8,064 nt of DNA from VAZQ01 sp036555745 (GTDB lineage Bacteria; Pseudomonadota; Alphaproteobacteria; Rhizobiales; Xanthobacteraceae): positions 1 through 8,064 of the forward strand of contig DATBKV010000076.1 of the NCBI GenBank assembly GCA_036555745.1. The letters are read 5' to 3'. Each line of letters begins with the position of its first letter. The first letter of the stretch is position 1. The notes under the pieces were generated by a model that saw only the letters and a list, made by a program, of their open reading frames with translations, ran no database searches and was not told the origin of the DNA. This document shows, in pieces, positions 6,575 to 8,064 of the stretch. The position numbers and the translations under genes were made by a program.

Positions 6575-8064
6575 AGGCCAGATGCAAGGCGGTGACCAGA
6601 AGATCGATCGCCTTGATGCCGATGAACGGGATGATGACGCCGCCGATGCCGTAGATCAGCAGATTGCGCCGCAGCAGCGGCCCGGCGCCGATCGGACGAT
6701 AACGCACGCCTTTGAGCGCGACCGGGATCAACGCGATGATGATCAGCGCGTTGAAGATGATGGCGGAGAGGATCGCGCTCTGTGGTGTCGAGAGGTTCAT
6801 GATGTTGAGCGCCTGCAGCTGCGGGTAGAACGCCACGAACATCGCCGGGATGATGGCGAAATATTTCGCCACGTCGTTGGCGATCGAGAAGGTGGTGAGC
6901 GATCCGCGCGTCATCAGCAGCTGCTTGCCGATCTCCACCACCTCGATCAGCTTGGTCGGATTCGAGTCGAGATCGACCATGTTGCCGGCCTCGCGCGCGG
7001 CCTGTGTGCCGGTATTCATGGCGACGCCGACATCGGCCTGCGCCAGCGCGGGAGCGTCGTTGGTGCCGTCGCCGCACATGGCGACGAGCTTGCCCTTGGC
7101 CTGCTCGTCGCGGATGAGCTTGAGCTTGTCCTCGGGCGTGGCCTGCGCCAGGAAATCGTCGACCCCGGCCTCGGCGGCGATCGCGGCCGCGGTCATCGGA
7201 TTGTCGCCGGTGATCATGATGGTGCGGATGCCCATCCGGCGCAGCTCGGCGAAACGCTCGCGGATGCCGCCCTTGACGATGTCCTTGAGCTGGACGATGC
7301 CGAGCAGGCGCCCGTCCTTGGCCACGGCGAGCGGCGTGCCGCCCGACTTGGCGATCCCCTCGGCGATCGTATTGATCTCGCGCACGGCGTCGGCGCTCAC
7401 CGCCGGATGCAGCACGCGCACGGCGCTGCCCGAGCCCATGGCAGACGACGGCGTGTTGAGATAGTTCAGGATCGCGTCGACCGCGCCCTTGCGCACCCAG
7501 GAGCCGCCGACCTCGACCCCGCTCATGCGGCTCTGGGCGGTGAACGGGATGAAGTGGGCGCGCAGCTCGGCCAGATCGCGGCCGCGGATGCCGTATTTCT
7601 CCTTGGCGAGCACGACGATGGAGCGCCCCTCCGGGGTCTCGTCGGCGAGCGAGGCGAGCTGGGCGGCATCGGCGAGCTCCTGCTCGCTGACGCCGCGCAA
7701 CGGCTTGAACTCGGTCGCCTGGCGGTTGCCGAGCGTGATGGTGCCGGTCTTGTCGAGGAGAAGCGTATCGACGTCGCCCGCCGCCTCGACCGCGCGGCCC
7801 GACATCGCCAGCACGTTGAAGCGCACCAGGCGGTCCATGCCGGCAATGCCGATCGCCGACAGGAGCGCGCCGATCGTGGTCGGGATCAAGGTCACGAACA
7901 GCGCCACCAGGATCACCACCGAAATCGCGCCGCCGGCATAGCTCACATAGCTCGGGATGGTCGCGGTCGCGAACACGAAGATGATGGTAAGACCGACCAG
8001 AAGGATATCGAGCGCGATCTCGTTCGGGGTCTTCTGCCGCTCAGCGCCTTCCACCAGCTTGATC
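6573..8064 (-). CDS. kdpB: KdpB, P-type ATPase subunit of the K+ transporter (5' partial)
   Basis: The window holds the last 496 residues; with a usual KdpB length near 680, roughly 190 N-terminal residues (first membrane helices and the TGES actuator domain) lie beyond the right edge. The GTG at 8054 is internal: the frame continues upstream as IKLVEGAE, a KdpB sequence. Visible features are two membrane helices with IPTTIGALLSAIG, the phosphorylation motif DKTGTIT (Asp codon first base 7754) and the nucleotide-binding domain with FTAQSRMSG and VRKGAVDA. Next come ITGDNPMTA, the hinge MCGDGTNDAPA (GDGTND at 7056-7073), LTTFSIANDVAKYFAI and C-terminal helices ending in KAIDLLVTALHLA. KdpB hydrolyses ATP to drive K+ uptake through KdpA. 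The N-domain seems to have a longer linker near 7397-7477 than E. coli KdpB. All visible catalytic motifs are intact. Confidence 0.98.
   Translation of the reverse strand, partial: IKLVEGAERQKTPNEIALDILLVGLTIIFVFATATIPSYVSYAGGAISVVILVALFVTLIPTTIGALLSAIGIAGMDRLVRFNVLAMSGRAVEAAGDVDTLLLDKTGTITLGNRQATEFKPLRGVSEQELADAAQLASLADETPEGRSIVVLAKEKYGIRGRDLAELRAHFIPFTAQSRMSGVEVGGSWVRKGAVDAILNYLNTPSSAMGSGSAVRVLHPAVSADAVREINTIAEGIAKSGGTPLAVAKDGRLLGIVQLKDIVKGGIRERFAELRRMGIRTIMITGDNPMTAAAIAAEAGVDDFLAQATPEDKLKLIRDEQAKGKLVAMCGDGTNDAPALAQADVGVAMNTGTQAAREAGNMVDLDSNPTKLIEVVEIGKQLLMTRGSLTTFSIANDVAKYFAIIPAMFVAFYPQLQALNIMNLSTPQSAILSAIIFNALIIIALIPVALKGVRYRPIGAGPLLRRNLLIYGIGGVIIPFIGIKAIDLLVTALHLA

Noticed and set aside
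6562..7077. Upstream extension of the kdpC frame into kdpB
   Set aside because: The Arg/His-rich translation is a shadow of kdpB, whereas the ATG at 6561 has a strong Shine-Dalgarno and begins a normal KdpC N-terminus.
8052..8054. GTG as the kdpB start
   Set aside because: The upstream codons continue the conserved KdpB sequence (IKLVEGAE), and the actuator domain expected before it must lie outside the window.

Overview
This window looks like part of a chromosome from a high-GC proteobacterium. Codons are dominated by G/C third positions, and the style of the secreted repeat protein is one I associate with Alphaproteobacteria of the Bradyrhizobium/Hyphomicrobiales type. That placement is an impression from family resemblance, not a computed assignment.

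Left third (1-2455, + strand): one long open frame, cut off by the left edge, encodes a modular, probably secreted protein. From N to C it contains an unassigned beta-rich start and a domain with a papain/CHAP-like Cys...His...Asp-Asn arrangement. These are followed by a short RTX-like glycine/aspartate calcium-binding segment and eight tandem 49-residue FG-GAP/VCBS-type repeats with Ca-binding D-x-N-x-D-G loops. It ends in a 59-residue Ala/Thr-rich tail.

Right two thirds (2505-8064, - strand): the distal part of a potassium-uptake operon in the order kdpB (5' end beyond the right edge), kdpC, kdpD, kdpE. KdpB is the P-type ATPase subunit and KdpC the membrane-anchored accessory subunit of the high-affinity K+ transporter. 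KdpD is the sensor kinase and KdpE the response regulator that in characterised systems activates the operon when K+ is limiting. The genes are tightly packed: 11 nt between kdpB and kdpC with the kdpC ribosome site overlapping the kdpB stop, 41 nt between kdpC and kdpD, and a 4-nt ATGA overlap between kdpD and kdpE. This suggests one transcript. kdpF/kdpA and the operon promoter would lie to the right of the window.

The two units converge on a 49-nt spacer (2456-2504) with no convincing terminator. The Kdp half is canonical. The less ordinary part is the repeat protein. I see no RNA gene, insertion sequence, CRISPR array or phage element, and no non-coding stretch longer than 300 bases.
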